Source: Sinomicrobium weinanense (lineage in GTDB: Bacteria > Bacteroidota > Bacteroidia > Flavobacteriales > Flavobacteriaceae). From it: a stretch of DNA of 64,000 nucleotides. Positions within the stretch are counted from its first letter, which is position 1; every line of letters starts with the position of its first letter. Under the pieces are notes generated by a model that saw only the letters and a program-made list of their open reading frames with translations, had not been told where the DNA came from and ran no database searches. Positions 44,354-53,222 of the stretch are shown piece after piece. Position numbers and translations under genes: made by a program. The DNA lies in the NCBI RefSeq assembly GCF_018863395.1, contig NZ_JAHKRR010000014.1, positions 1 to 64,000 on the forward strand, read 5' to 3'.

Positions 44354-45865
44354 ATGAAAATAAATAGTGTAGTTCGATCCACTTTCCTGTTTACTTTTTT
44401 GATGAACTCAATTATGCTTGCCGGGCAAATTGATACCGTTTCGGTATTGAAATTTGCCGATCCCCTGACCGATAATATGGTGGTTCAGCAAAACAAAGCC
44501 TTTACGGTATGGGGAAATGCAGGTAGAGAGAGTGAAGTTGTTATAAAAGCTGACTGGACATCTCCCGTAACGGTTAAAGCCGATAAAAAAGGAGGGTTTA
44601 AAGGGATCATTCCCGTTCCTGAAGCAAAAAAAGGAGATTTTACCAAACACCGGCTTTCCATAATTTCCGGAGGACAAACCAAAGTCCTAAACAATATTCT
44701 GATCGGTGAAGTCTGGATTTGCAGCGGACAATCCAATATGCAGTTTGCCATGAAAGAGGTGGTACATGCAGCGGAAGAATTAAAGAAAACGGATCACCCC
44801 AATATTCGCCTGTTTAATACCGGTTTAAACTTTAGCAATACACCAATACTGAATGTTTCGGGACATTGGCAGGAATGTTCCCCGGAAACGGTCGAGGGGT
44901 TTTCTGCCGTAGGATATTATTTCGGGAAAAAACTATATGACCGGTTAAAGGTACCTGTGGGCTTATTATTTACGGGAATCGGGGCATCTGCATGCCAGGC
45001 ATACCTTCCGAGGGAAGTGTTGGCCGGTGACCGGTTGCTGGACTCGGTGTATTTGGCTCCCTATTTAAGATCAGGTAAATCAAAAGAAAAGATTGATGGG
45101 GGATTTTCCTTTGAAAAGGTAACGCGCCCGTACCTGTTGTATAACGCAATGATCAATCCCTTTAAAAACCTTTCCATCAGAGGAGTAATTTGGTATCAGG
45201 GAGAAAGTAACCGTAAAGACAGATTACCTTATACCCGGGCCATGTATAAAATGATCACTTCCTGGCGGGAAAAATTCGGCCAGGGTAACTTCCCTTTTTA
45301 TTATGTCCAGGTAGCCCCTTTCTTTTATGATCAGGAAGATCCTGCACTTGCCGATTATGCCTTTTTCCGGGAGCAGCAGGAGAAAATCAGTAAGCTGGAC
45401 CATACAGCTATGGTAGTCACCATGGATGTTGGAGAGGCCAAAAACCTTCACCCCAAAGACAAAAAACCGGTAGGAGAGCGCCTGGCCGGAACAGCACTAC
45501 ACAAAACCTATAATGATTTAGACGAGCCTTATCTGGGCCCGCATTTTCAGCATGTGGTCTTTGAAGGCAAAAAGGCCGTTGTAAGTTTTATTCCGGAAAC
45601 TATTTTAAGCGGACTAACCACTAATGACGGGAAAGCGCCAAAGTTCTTTCAGTTGGCAGGAAAAGATCAGGTGTTTTATCCGGCGGCGGCAAAAATAGAG
45701 GGAAATAAAATAATAGTGACCAGCAAAAGGGTAAAATCTCCGGTAGCTGTGCGGTATGCATTTACCAACTATCCGGTTACTAATTTGGAGAACAGTAACG
45801 GTTTACCGGCCGTGCCTTTCAGGAGTGACCGCTGGGATGAGAAAGGAAATAACATGAAAGACTGA
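44354..45865 (+). CDS. Sialate O-acetylesterase-like protein (SASA domain)
   Basis: 503 residues; ATG 44354 is chosen over a GTG 3 bp upstream. Signal peptide up to about SIMLAG. The SASA domain shows block I GQSNMQFAMKE (Ser about 129), the oxyanion region GIGASACQAYLP, WYQGESNRKD (conserved Glu-Ser) and the Asp/His block NLHPKDKKPVGERLA. Family members remove O-acetyl groups from sialic acid or from acetylated plant and microbial glycans. In a GH92/GH130 locus without sialidase, acetylated mannose-containing glycan is the likelier substrate. Confidence 0.9.
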   Translation: MKINSVVRSTFLFTFLMNSIMLAGQIDTVSVLKFADPLTDNMVVQQNKAFTVWGNAGRESEVVIKADWTSPVTVKADKKGGFKGIIPVPEAKKGDFTKHRLSIISGGQTKVLNNILIGEVWICSGQSNMQFAMKEVVHAAEELKKTDHPNIRLFNTGLNFSNTPILNVSGHWQECSPETVEGFSAVGYYFGKKLYDRLKVPVGLLFTGIGASACQAYLPREVLAGDRLLDSVYLAPYLRSGKSKEKIDGGFSFEKVTRPYLLYNAMINPFKNLSIRGVIWYQGESNRKDRLPYTRAMYKMITSWREKFGQGNFPFYYVQVAPFFYDQEDPALADYAFFREQQEKISKLDHTAMVVTMDVGEAKNLHPKDKKPVGERLAGTALHKTYNDLDEPYLGPHFQHVVFEGKKAVVSFIPETILSGLTTNDGKAPKFFQLAGKDQVFYPAAAKIEGNKIIVTSKRVKSPVAVRYAFTNYPVTNLENSNGLPAVPFRSDRWDEKGNNMKD

Positions 45866-45967
45866 CCGGATGCATGGCATGTGCATTCCGGCCTTTCCTG
45901 GAAAACACAGGATAGATCGAATGAAGTAAAAATTCATTGTTCCAAATATAAATTAACCCGAAATCAT

Positions 45968-47113
45968 ATGAGAAGATCATTCTTTATCCTTTTAGCATTA
46001 AGTGTAATGCTTGATTTTTCCTGTAAGCAACGCAAAAAATCCATGCAGGAACAGGAGGCCATTGAAAACGATTCGTTGCCTTCATGGGCGTTGACAGGGT
46101 TTGAACGTCCGGAGGGTATAAACCCTGTGTTGTCTCCCATCGATTCTACCTCCTTCTTTTCAGAAATGAACAGGAAAGATGTGGCCTGGGAATCGAATGA
46201 TGTGTTTAACCCTGCAGCGGCGGTAATGGGCGACAGTATCTATGTCCTGTATCGTGCTGAAGATAAATCCGGGGTCGGGATCGGGGAGCGGACATCCAGA
46301 ATAGGGTTGGCTAGCAGTGTAAATGGTACAGAGATGTATCGCGACGGAAAACCGGTGATATATCCTGAAAATGATGCTCAGAAATCTTATGAATGGCCGG
46401 GTGGCTGTGAAGACCCTCGTGTGGCAATGACCGAAGAAGGGATTTACGTCATGTTATACACACAGTGGAATAAAGAAGTACCGCGTTTGGGCGTTGCCAC
46501 GTCAACCAATTTAAGGGATTGGACCAAGCACGGCCCTGCATTTGAAGAAGCCTATCAAGGAAAGTACAGGGACATGGCTACAAAATCGGCCGCTTTACTA
46601 ACTGAGTTAAAAGACGGTAAACTGGTCATTTCAAAAGTTGACGGGCACTATTTTATGTATTGGGGAGAGCGACATGTATATGCCGCAACCTCTGAAAATT
46701 TAACCGATTGGAAGCCTTTGGAAGACGAAAACGGAGAATTGAGGATTTTGATGTCCCCAAGAGTGCATTATTTTGATAGCCAACTTACGGAGTGTGGTCC
46801 ACCTGCCATAAAAACCGATAAGGGCATTGTATTGATGTACAATGGTAAAAATCTTGCAGGGGAGGATGGGGATAAGAATTATACATCAAACTCGTATTGC
46901 GCCGGGCAGGCATTATTTGATGCAGAAAACCCGGTGAAGTTGCTGGCCCGCTTAGATAAACCATTTTTAGTACCGACAGCTTCTTTCGAAAAAAGCGGAC
47001 AATATCCGGCGGGTACTATTTTTATAGAAGGACTGGTATATTTTAAAGACCAATGGTTCCTGTACTATGGCTGTGCCGATTCCCGTGTTGGGGTGGTGGT
47101 AAGCAAAGGATAA
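45968..47113 (+). CDS. GH130-family protein (mannoside phosphorylase or mannosidase), lipoprotein
   Basis: 381 residues from the ATG at 45968, which starts a lipoprotein signal (LSVMLDFSC). The five-bladed propeller of GH130 is shown by FNPAAAVMGDSIYVLYRAED, the SRIGLASSVNG motif, the strongly conserved GGCEDPR, and the closing YYGCADSRVGVVVSKG. Known GH130 enzymes cleave beta-mannosides, either phosphorolytically in the cytosol or hydrolytically; the lipoprotein location favours a hydrolytic, periplasmic or surface role. The open frame reaches 45881, but those residues look noncoding. Confidence 0.85.
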   Translation: MRRSFFILLALSVMLDFSCKQRKKSMQEQEAIENDSLPSWALTGFERPEGINPVLSPIDSTSFFSEMNRKDVAWESNDVFNPAAAVMGDSIYVLYRAEDKSGVGIGERTSRIGLASSVNGTEMYRDGKPVIYPENDAQKSYEWPGGCEDPRVAMTEEGIYVMLYTQWNKEVPRLGVATSTNLRDWTKHGPAFEEAYQGKYRDMATKSAALLTELKDGKLVISKVDGHYFMYWGERHVYAATSENLTDWKPLEDENGELRILMSPRVHYFDSQLTECGPPAIKTDKGIVLMYNGKNLAGEDGDKNYTSNSYCAGQALFDAENPVKLLARLDKPFLVPTASFEKSGQYPAGTIFIEGLVYFKDQWFLYYGCADSRVGVVVSKG

Positions 47114-47198
47114 TACCATAGTTATATCAAATTGTGGTGTCCATGGTGGAACCCGAAAAACCTTATAAGAGTAGGGATTAACTAAACTAAAATAAATT

Positions 47199-48929
47199 AT
47201 GAAAACGAACCTTATTGCATTTGCTGCTGCTTTTGTTGTTGCTGCCGCGACCGTTAGTTGTAGTTCCGAGCAGATCGACCTGCCTGGCGAAACAGAGGCC
47301 TTAGCCGTATCGAAGAAACACAAACTTTCGGTTGGGCCGCCAAGCGCTTATGGTTGCTTTTCCATTGTAAATGTAGCTTCGGGCAAGGTCCTGGAGGTGA
47401 GGGGAGATGATGACCTCATGTCCGCCCGGGCCAATCCAAAAAATGTACAACAATATACCAGTTTTGATATGGGTACGGGTACATCGCAAAATCAAAAATG
47501 GTATTTAATACAGCAGGATACCGGTGCTATAACGGCTTCCACACCCTTTAAGATAATGAATGTGGCCAACGGCCTCTATCTTGAAGCACCCGATGGCAAC
47601 GAAGGCACCCAATTATTTACCGATCATGCCAATGATTTTCCAAGTCAGATATGGTATATGCATAAGGTAGGCAATACCAATAATTACTACATACAAAACC
47701 TCAATGGTTTTGTGCTTACCAACAATGATGGCTCAACAGCTGATGGCGCAGCTATTACTCAAGCCTCCTTAGTTAATAAGAAAAGTCAGTACTGGAATTT
47801 TAGCAGTATCACTGCGGAAGCATACCGTGACGATCAGGTGGTACAGTTTTTCAGGCGTTCAAGTGGTTCAATTGCGTTTGATCAGGGTAGCAGCATACCG
47901 CTTAGCTATGGCGCAAATAATGGCAAAGTCTTATGGATAGGGGAAGATACCTACACCTCAAACATCGGTACCTGGGATCCGGTAACCGAAACATACCCGT
48001 GTTACGGTGGAAACCAGATACAGCTTTTTGACATACGCAATTCGGCACTGTTGCAGCCCTCAACTACCAATTGGGATCCTTCGCAAACATCAAACATTAC
48101 CACAAATAATTCAACCTATACTTACGAGATTTTGGCCAGCCCGGACCCCAATGATCATGGGGGTACTTATACCTGGCCGGGCGTAGGTGTTGAAATCGAC
48201 AACCACGTGTACATGTACGCTCATGAGGGAGGCGGCTCGTATAACAAGACGGTTATTTATGATTTTACCGAAAATACCGCAGGTCTTGATTGGGGTACTG
48301 CCATACGGCATACGGTGACTGGCCTTTCAGATCAGACTGACATTGGTTACTCGTTAGGTTTTGTGAAACCCGGAGACGGTTATGTATATCCCTACGGCAA
48401 TCTGACCGATGCGTTTGGAGGTAAATACCTTCATGTAGCCCGCTTTGCTACGGACACACCATTCACCTGGCAGTTTTGGGATGGCACTAACTGGGTGGCT
48501 ACACCATCAACGGCCTCAATTGCCCAGTTAGGGCTGGATGGTAATACCACCAAATCGTTAAAAGCAAACAGCAGTGTTACTTATGTGAACGGCAAATATG
48601 TACTTGTTGAGATGGATTTTGGTTACTTATGCCCGAGCGACAGTGAGCCACATAATATCTATGTGTCAACATCAACTAGCCCGACAGGGCCGTTCACAGC
48701 CCGCAAAAAAATTTATGCTATACAGGATAAGATAAATGGAGCCCTGGTTAATCACTACGTTGTCAACGCGCACCCGGTTTTCGATAATGGCCGTAATGAA
48801 CTGCTGGTTACTTACTGCATTAATTTTACAGGCTGTTCAGATGTATCGCCATGTACCAATAACCGGACCGATCCGTACTACTATCAGTTAAAGGCCGTAC
48901 GTATACCATATACTACAGCGGGTATTTAA
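47199..48929 (+). CDS. Ricin-type lectin plus beta-propeller-like (DUF4185/DUF5005-like) surface lipoprotein
   Basis: 576 residues. Lipoprotein signal (AAATVSC, Cys about 21). Residues about 50-200 form a RICIN/CBM13-like beta-trefoil with the repeats FSIVNVASGKVLEV, FKIMNVANGLYLEA and YYIQNLNGFVLTN, each followed by a QxW-type strand (NQKWYL, SQIWYM, SQYWNF). Residues about 225-570 start GKVLWIGEDTYTSNIG and include GVGVEIDNHVYMYAHE, resembling the DUF4185/DUF5005 glycosidase-like propellers. A carbohydrate-binding enzyme or accessory protein of unknown activity; last gene of PUL1. Confidence 0.7.
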   Translation: MKTNLIAFAAAFVVAAATVSCSSEQIDLPGETEALAVSKKHKLSVGPPSAYGCFSIVNVASGKVLEVRGDDDLMSARANPKNVQQYTSFDMGTGTSQNQKWYLIQQDTGAITASTPFKIMNVANGLYLEAPDGNEGTQLFTDHANDFPSQIWYMHKVGNTNNYYIQNLNGFVLTNNDGSTADGAAITQASLVNKKSQYWNFSSITAEAYRDDQVVQFFRRSSGSIAFDQGSSIPLSYGANNGKVLWIGEDTYTSNIGTWDPVTETYPCYGGNQIQLFDIRNSALLQPSTTNWDPSQTSNITTNNSTYTYEILASPDPNDHGGTYTWPGVGVEIDNHVYMYAHEGGGSYNKTVIYDFTENTAGLDWGTAIRHTVTGLSDQTDIGYSLGFVKPGDGYVYPYGNLTDAFGGKYLHVARFATDTPFTWQFWDGTNWVATPSTASIAQLGLDGNTTKSLKANSSVTYVNGKYVLVEMDFGYLCPSDSEPHNIYVSTSTSPTGPFTARKKIYAIQDKINGALVNHYVVNAHPVFDNGRNELLVTYCINFTGCSDVSPCTNNRTDPYYYQLKAVRIPYTTAGI

Positions 48930-48938
48930 GTTTGCCTG

Positions 48939-48980
48939 GGCCGTGGTGGAATGGTTAAAGAATCGCCACGGCCTTATTGT
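48939..48980 (+). terminator. Terminator-like hairpin at the end of PUL1
   Basis: GGCCGTGG (48939-48946) pairs with CCACGGCC (48966-48973) around a 19-nt loop, followed by TTATTGTTT. It lies 9 nt after the last stop. Confidence 0.75.
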
Positions 48981-49030
48981 TTAACAGCGGCGCGGGTCCC
49001 GTCAACTGCAATGATCACGAAAAAATAATT

Positions 49031-49396
49031 TTATAAAACATTATTTCGGTGGGTTAAACCCCAGTCTATCATTACATCAATAAGATCAGCAAGACTTTCT
49101 CCCGATGCTGTTAATTCATATTTTATTAAAACTGGTGTTTGGTCATACACTTTTCGAGCTATGATGCTGTTCATTTCCAGTTCTTTCAATTCTTTCGATA
49201 ACATTCTTGGGGTTATCTTTTCTATGTTTTCCAGTAAATCTTTAAAACGGTTTTTTCCCTTCAATAATGAGGCTATTATCGGCAGTTTCCACTTCCCACT
49301 GATCACATTCATAGTGTCCGTTAAAGCCATTACATAGCTCTGCGGGCATTGCTGCTCTGCTTCTTCCTGACTTATAATTTCTTTAAAACTGTTCAT
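49031..49396 (-). CDS. HxlR-family transcriptional regulator
   Basis: 121 residues, winged helix. The CPQSYVMALTDTMNVISGKWKLP start holds the single conserved Cys (about 18), which in several HxlR/YodB-type proteins is the redox or electrophile sensor. The winged helix is IIASLLKGKNRFKDLLENIEKI plus MLSKELKELEMNSIIARKV. Divergent from the NmrA-like reductase gene; two inverted repeats in the 113-bp gap are likely operators, so it probably represses itself and that gene. Confidence 0.88.
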   Translation of the reverse strand: MNSFKEIISQEEAEQQCPQSYVMALTDTMNVISGKWKLPIIASLLKGKNRFKDLLENIEKITPRMLSKELKELEMNSIIARKVYDQTPVLIKYELTASGESLADLIDVMIDWGLTHRNNVL

Positions 49397-49417
49397 ACCT
49401 ATTGAAATTATTAATAC

Positions 49418-49468
49418 TATACAAAAGTATATTAATATTTTCAGGTAATAGAGTATACAAAATATACT
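49418..49468. promoter_or_regulatory. Two HxlR-type operator candidates
   Basis: TATACAAAAGTATA (49418-49431, 5-bp arms, 4-nt centre) and AGTATACAAAATATACT (49452-49468, 6-bp arms, 5-nt centre) share the GTATA/TATAC half-site, and their centres are about 35 bp apart. They lie in the divergent spacer, as expected for cooperative repression of both genes. Confidence 0.6.
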
Positions 49469-49509
49469 TCCTTGTCTAATTTTGAGCTATTATTTAAAAA
49501 CAATAAATT

Positions 49510-50388
49510 ATGATTTTAGTTACAGGTGCAACCGGTCAGTTTGGTTCAAAGGCAGTTGAACATCTCTTAAAAAAAGGGATTGATCCATCAGAAATCTCAG
49601 TTTTAGTTAGGGATTCAGCTAAAGCTGATCACTTAAAAGAAAAAGGAGTTCAAATAAAGGAAGGTGATTATACCCATCCTGCTTCTATGGTACAAGCCTT
49701 TCGGGGGGTGAAAAAATTGTTATTGGTGTCCAGCAACAATAGAGAAGCTATTGAAAACCGTACACAACATCACAAAAACGCCATAATGGCGGCCAAAGAA
49801 GCAGGGGTAAAGCAAATTGTGTATACCTCATTCGTAAGAAAACCAGGATTTGAAAATTCTGCCATAGCCGATTTTCAAAATTCTCATATTGAGTCTGAAC
49901 AGTATTTAAAACAGAGTGGTGTAGCATACACCATTCTTCAAAATGGTATTTATGCAGAAATGATCCTGGCTTTTGTCGGAGATAAGACTGCGGAAACCGA
50001 AACAATTTTGTTTCCCGCGGGAGAAGGAAAAGCGAGTTGGGTGGTACGTGAAGAGCTGGCAGAAGCTGTTGCCCATGTTTTAATTACGGAAGGTCACGAA
50101 AACAAAACCTATACCCTGACAAATACAGCATCGATTGGCTTCAAAACCATTGCCCAGGAAATTTCGGATGTATTGGGTAAAGAAATCAATTATCAATCTC
50201 CGGAAATAGGTGAATTTAAAGCCATTTTAGAAAAAGCCGGAGTTCCGGAAATCTATATTGGTATGTTTGTCATGTGGAGTACCGCTCTGGCACAGCAAAC
50301 AATGGACAAAGAGGATGATACATTATCCCTGTTTTTAGGTAGAAGGCCAAGATCTGTTAGCCGGTTTTTGAAAAAGGTTTACGGTTAA
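49510..50388 (+). CDS. NmrA-like NAD(P)-binding reductase (quinone reductase QOR2-like)
   Basis: 292 residues. An atypical SDR with N-terminal MILVTGATGQFGSKAVEHLL (GxxGxxG nucleotide motif, GATGQFG), then VRDSAKADHL and GDYTHPASMVQAFRGV. The pattern matches NmrA/QOR2-type NADPH:quinone reductases, which lack the YxxxK motif of classical SDRs. A role in reducing quinones or other electrophiles is consistent with the divergent Cys-containing HxlR regulator. Single-gene unit. Confidence 0.87.
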   Translation: MILVTGATGQFGSKAVEHLLKKGIDPSEISVLVRDSAKADHLKEKGVQIKEGDYTHPASMVQAFRGVKKLLLVSSNNREAIENRTQHHKNAIMAAKEAGVKQIVYTSFVRKPGFENSAIADFQNSHIESEQYLKQSGVAYTILQNGIYAEMILAFVGDKTAETETILFPAGEGKASWVVREELAEAVAHVLITEGHENKTYTLTNTASIGFKTIAQEISDVLGKEINYQSPEIGEFKAILEKAGVPEIYIGMFVMWSTALAQQTMDKEDDTLSLFLGRRPRSVSRFLKKVYG

Positions 50389-50513
50389 TTTCTCCCGAAT
50401 ATAGTTTTTGAAATAGGTTGTCTTAATTCTATTTTGATGACCTATTTTAGAATGAAAATGACTGTAGCAAAAGCCGTTAGCGGCAACATAGGAACTCTAG
50501 AAAACACAAGAAT

Positions 50514-50852
50514 TCACTTACCAATAATTTTCTTTCTGTGCAGCAACCCCCAAAAATGCAGTTCATCTAAAACTTTTTCAAGGGACATTCCGTGTTTGGT
50601 AATCGAATACTGAACCTTTGGGGGAAATGTGTCAAATACTTCCCTTTTAATGAGTTGATTTGCCTCTAAAAGTTTCAACTCCTTTGACAACATTTTATCA
50701 GTAATCCCGGTAACATCCCGGCTAATCTCTTTAAAACGTTTCGGGCCTCCCGACAAAGAAAATAGAATTAACAATTTCCATTTTCCTTCCAGAGCTTCGA
50801 GAGCGTCCTTGATGGAAAGCATTGTTTTAGGGCAACCGCCTTTAGATAACAT
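50514..50852 (-). CDS. HxlR-family transcriptional regulator (second)
   Basis: 112 residues. It starts MLSKGGCPKTMLSIKDALEA with a conserved N-terminal Cys (Cys7), then the winged helix LILFSLSGGPKRFKEISRDV and MLSKELKLLEANQLIKREVF. The overall pattern is that of the 49031 product, but the sequence is only moderately similar. Divergent from the DoxX gene with an inverted repeat in between, so it probably controls that gene. Confidence 0.88.
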   Translation of the reverse strand: MLSKGGCPKTMLSIKDALEALEGKWKLLILFSLSGGPKRFKEISRDVTGITDKMLSKELKLLEANQLIKREVFDTFPPKVQYSITKHGMSLEKVLDELHFWGLLHRKKIIGK

Positions 50853-50871
50853 ATCTTTTACTTTTAAAACG

Positions 50872-50911
50872 TTACTTTCTCAAAGGATAGTGCTATACAA
50901 TGGGAAAGTAA
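50872..50911. promoter_or_regulatory. Inverted repeat between hxlR-type and doxX-type genes
   Basis: TTACTTTC (50872-50879) and GAAAGTAA (50904-50911) are perfect 8-bp inverted repeats 24 nt apart in the 120-bp divergent spacer. They contain the TACTT/AAGTA half-sites typical of HxlR/YodB-family operators. Confidence 0.5.
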
Positions 50912-50972
50912 TATCATTTAGATAGCAAATATAAATATTTTTGTGTCTTGTAATCCAAATGACATAAAGACA

Positions 50973-51371
50973 ATGACAAAACAGAAAAATTTTAAAGTAA
51001 TGAACACAATCCTATGGATAGTTCAGGTTTTCTTGGCAGTTACATTTATTTGGGCAGGTACAATGAAATTATTTCAATCCGATGAGTTGCCTTGGCCATG
51101 GGTAAAAGAAAACCCGGAATTGGTGACTATTTCAGGAATTTTTGATGTATTGGCAGGTATTGGTTTGACACTACCTTCTCTGCTTCGAATTCAACCCAAA
51201 TTGACAATTTATGCTGCTTATGGGACAGTAGCCCTAATGGTTTCCGCAATTGTATTCCACATTATGAGGGGAGAAGGAAATCAAATCGGCTTTAATATTT
51301 TTATTTTGGCTTCTGCTGTTTTTATTGTTTGGGGCAGGCTCAAAAAAGTGCCAATAAAACCGAAACCATAA
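50973..51371 (+). CDS. DoxX-family membrane protein
   Basis: 132 residues from ATG 50973; GTG 50943 and ATG 51000 are in frame. Four membrane helices: ILWIVQVFLAVTFIWAGTMK, LVTISGIFDVLAGIGLTLP, LTIYAAYGTVALMVSAIVFH and IGFNIFILASAVFIVWGRL. Typical DoxX-like layout with MKL after helix 1. DoxX proteins are quinone-reactive or of unknown function, and are often induced by thiol or electrophile stress, which fits the HxlR neighbour. Confidence 0.85.
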   Translation: MTKQKNFKVMNTILWIVQVFLAVTFIWAGTMKLFQSDELPWPWVKENPELVTISGIFDVLAGIGLTLPSLLRIQPKLTIYAAYGTVALMVSAIVFHIMRGEGNQIGFNIFILASAVFIVWGRLKKVPIKPKP

Positions 51372-51488
51372 AGGGCAGCTGCTAACATTGATGCCACGAA
51401 CCAATTTGACTACAACAACGACTAACTTGACTACTTTTTTAAAGAATCAAATCAAGAGCTTTGCATAGTAATCTTAAGTTAAGAGAAA

Positions 51489-52229
51489 ATGCAAGACGAA
51501 ATTAAAAATAAGGTTGTACTCATAACCGGTGCAAGCAGTGGTATTGGTAGATCCATAGCTCTGGAGTTGGCAAAAAATGGTATAAAAGTAGTTTTAGGTG
51601 CCCGCAGAATAGAACAATTAGAAAATATTGTGGAAGAAATTAAAAATAAAGGAGGTGAAGCATCATGCAGGGTAACAGATGTAAAGAACAAAGCAGATCT
51701 GGTAAACTTGGTTGCCTTAGCTATAGAACGGTATGAGCGATTGGATGTCATAGTAAATAATGCGGGAGTCAGTCAGCTTAGCAAAATTGATGAATTGGAT
51801 ACTGAGGGCTGGGAAGAAATGATTGATATTAACCTAAAAGGTGTTTTGTACGGAATGGCAGCAGCAATCCCTGTTTTTAAAGAAAAACGATCAGGACATA
51901 TTATCAATATCATTTCAACAGCAGGAATAAAAATCACTCCGACTATGGGAGTGTATGCAGGCACAAAAAATGCTGTCCGTACCATTACCGAAGCTTTTAG
52001 ACAAGAATCAGATGGCTCTATACGCATTACCGGAATTTCCCCAGGTTTCATAAATACAGATTTTGCTAACAATATTAGAAACGAAGAAATGAGGGCAGCA
52101 ATCATAGAAAGTAGGGACCAGATTGGCATTAGCCCCATAGCCATTGCTGATGCTGTGATCTATGCTATCAGTCAGCCTAAAGACATAGAAATAGGTGATA
52201 TTGTTATTCGTCCTGCAATTCAAAATTGA
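51489..52229 (+). CDS. Short-chain dehydrogenase/reductase (SDR)
   Basis: 246 residues. Classical SDR: TGASSGIGRSIALELAKNG (about 14-32), VNNAGVSQL (about 93), catalytic Ser in IINIISTAGIK and YAGTK (Tyr about 157, Lys about 161), then SPGFINTDF. NADPH preference is suggested by Arg after the second strand (GARRIEQ). The AraC-type gene begins 23 bp after its stop, so the pair is probably co-transcribed. Substrate unknown. Confidence 0.88.
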   Translation: MQDEIKNKVVLITGASSGIGRSIALELAKNGIKVVLGARRIEQLENIVEEIKNKGGEASCRVTDVKNKADLVNLVALAIERYERLDVIVNNAGVSQLSKIDELDTEGWEEMIDINLKGVLYGMAAAIPVFKEKRSGHIINIISTAGIKITPTMGVYAGTKNAVRTITEAFRQESDGSIRITGISPGFINTDFANNIRNEEMRAAIIESRDQIGISPIAIADAVIYAISQPKDIEIGDIVIRPAIQN

Positions 52230-52252
52230 TTATTTTTAACGGAAATAAGAAT

Positions 52253-53167
52253 ATGAGGCGCCCATCAAACATACATCATATTGAAAATGTCTCACAGTTA
52301 ATGAGATATCTGGAACAACCTGCGCCCTTACACCCGTTGATTGCAATAGTTGATTATAACAATGTTCCGCTTGAAGTATTTGAAAAAGAGGATAAAATAA
52401 TGCTAGACCTTTTCAAAGTTTCATTTAAGAACAAATTCAGCGGACAGGTGAAATATGGACAAGGCTATTACGACTTTGAAGAAGGCGGGTTGGCTTTTTT
52501 AAAACCTAAACAAGTAGTGTTTTCTTCTGATAATATACAAATGTACGAAGGCTATGCACTGTTTTTTCACCCTGACTTTATCCGGAATTATCCATTGGGA
52601 AGTGCCATCCATCAATACGGTTTTTTTTCTTACGATGTTTCAGAAGCACTTTTTTTATCGGCAAAAGAAAAGGAAATCATCAGCAGGTTGTTTTCTACTA
52701 TAGCCAATGAATTGAATAACAATATAGACCAATTTAGCCAGGACGTCCTGATCTCTCAGATAGAGTTATTGCTAAGTTACAGTAATCGTTTCCTCAGTCG
52801 TCAGTTCATCACCAGAAAAGTGGTAAATCACAGTATCATAACCTCTTTGAACAAGTTGCTAACTGAGTATTTTAACCGAGGTAAAGGATTGGAAAACGGT
52901 TTGCCTTCGGTGCAATATATCAGCAAACAATTGAAATTGTCGCCACGCTATCTAAGTGATATGCTAAGTACGCTTACAGGGTTAAATACACAACAATACA
53001 TTCAAATTAAAGTAATTGAATATTCCAAAGAATTACTAAGTACCTCTTCTCTCTCAGTTACAGAAATAGCCTATCAATTAGGGTTTGTACATCCACAATC
53101 TTTTAGTAAACTGTTTAAAAAGAAAACAAAACAATCGCCAATGGAGTTTAGGGCGGGTTTTAATTGA
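52253..53167 (+). CDS. AraC-family transcriptional regulator
   Basis: 304 residues from ATG 52253 (the frame is open back to 52226, overlapping the SDR stop). The N-terminal effector region has a cupin-like segment (FEEGGLAFLKPKQVVFSSDN). The C-terminal double HTH is complete: ISKQLKLSPRYLSDMLSTLT and VTEIAYQLGFVHPQSFSKLF followed by KKKTKQSPMEFR. It probably regulates the SDR gene upstream. Its stop is followed within 7 bp by the operator of the next Crp/Fnr gene. Confidence 0.9.
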   Translation: MRRPSNIHHIENVSQLMRYLEQPAPLHPLIAIVDYNNVPLEVFEKEDKIMLDLFKVSFKNKFSGQVKYGQGYYDFEEGGLAFLKPKQVVFSSDNIQMYEGYALFFHPDFIRNYPLGSAIHQYGFFSYDVSEALFLSAKEKEIISRLFSTIANELNNNIDQFSQDVLISQIELLLSYSNRFLSRQFITRKVVNHSIITSLNKLLTEYFNRGKGLENGLPSVQYISKQLKLSPRYLSDMLSTLTGLNTQQYIQIKVIEYSKELLSTSSLSVTEIAYQLGFVHPQSFSKLFKKKTKQSPMEFRAGFN

Positions 53168-53173
53168 TATACT

Positions 53174-53217
53174 TTTACCAAATGGTAAACCATAGCCCAA
53201 GCCATTTCCTAACTTTG
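53174..53217 (+). promoter_or_regulatory. Crp/Fnr-type operator and promoter of the Crp/Fnr gene
   Basis: TTTACCAAATGGTAAA (53174-53189) lies 20 bp upstream of TAACTTTG (53210-53217), an exact TAnnTTTG -7 element. No TTTG -33 element is present where the operator sits. The ATG follows the -7 box by only 5 nt, so the transcript may be nearly leaderless. Confidence 0.65.
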
Positions 53218-53222
53218 CGAGA

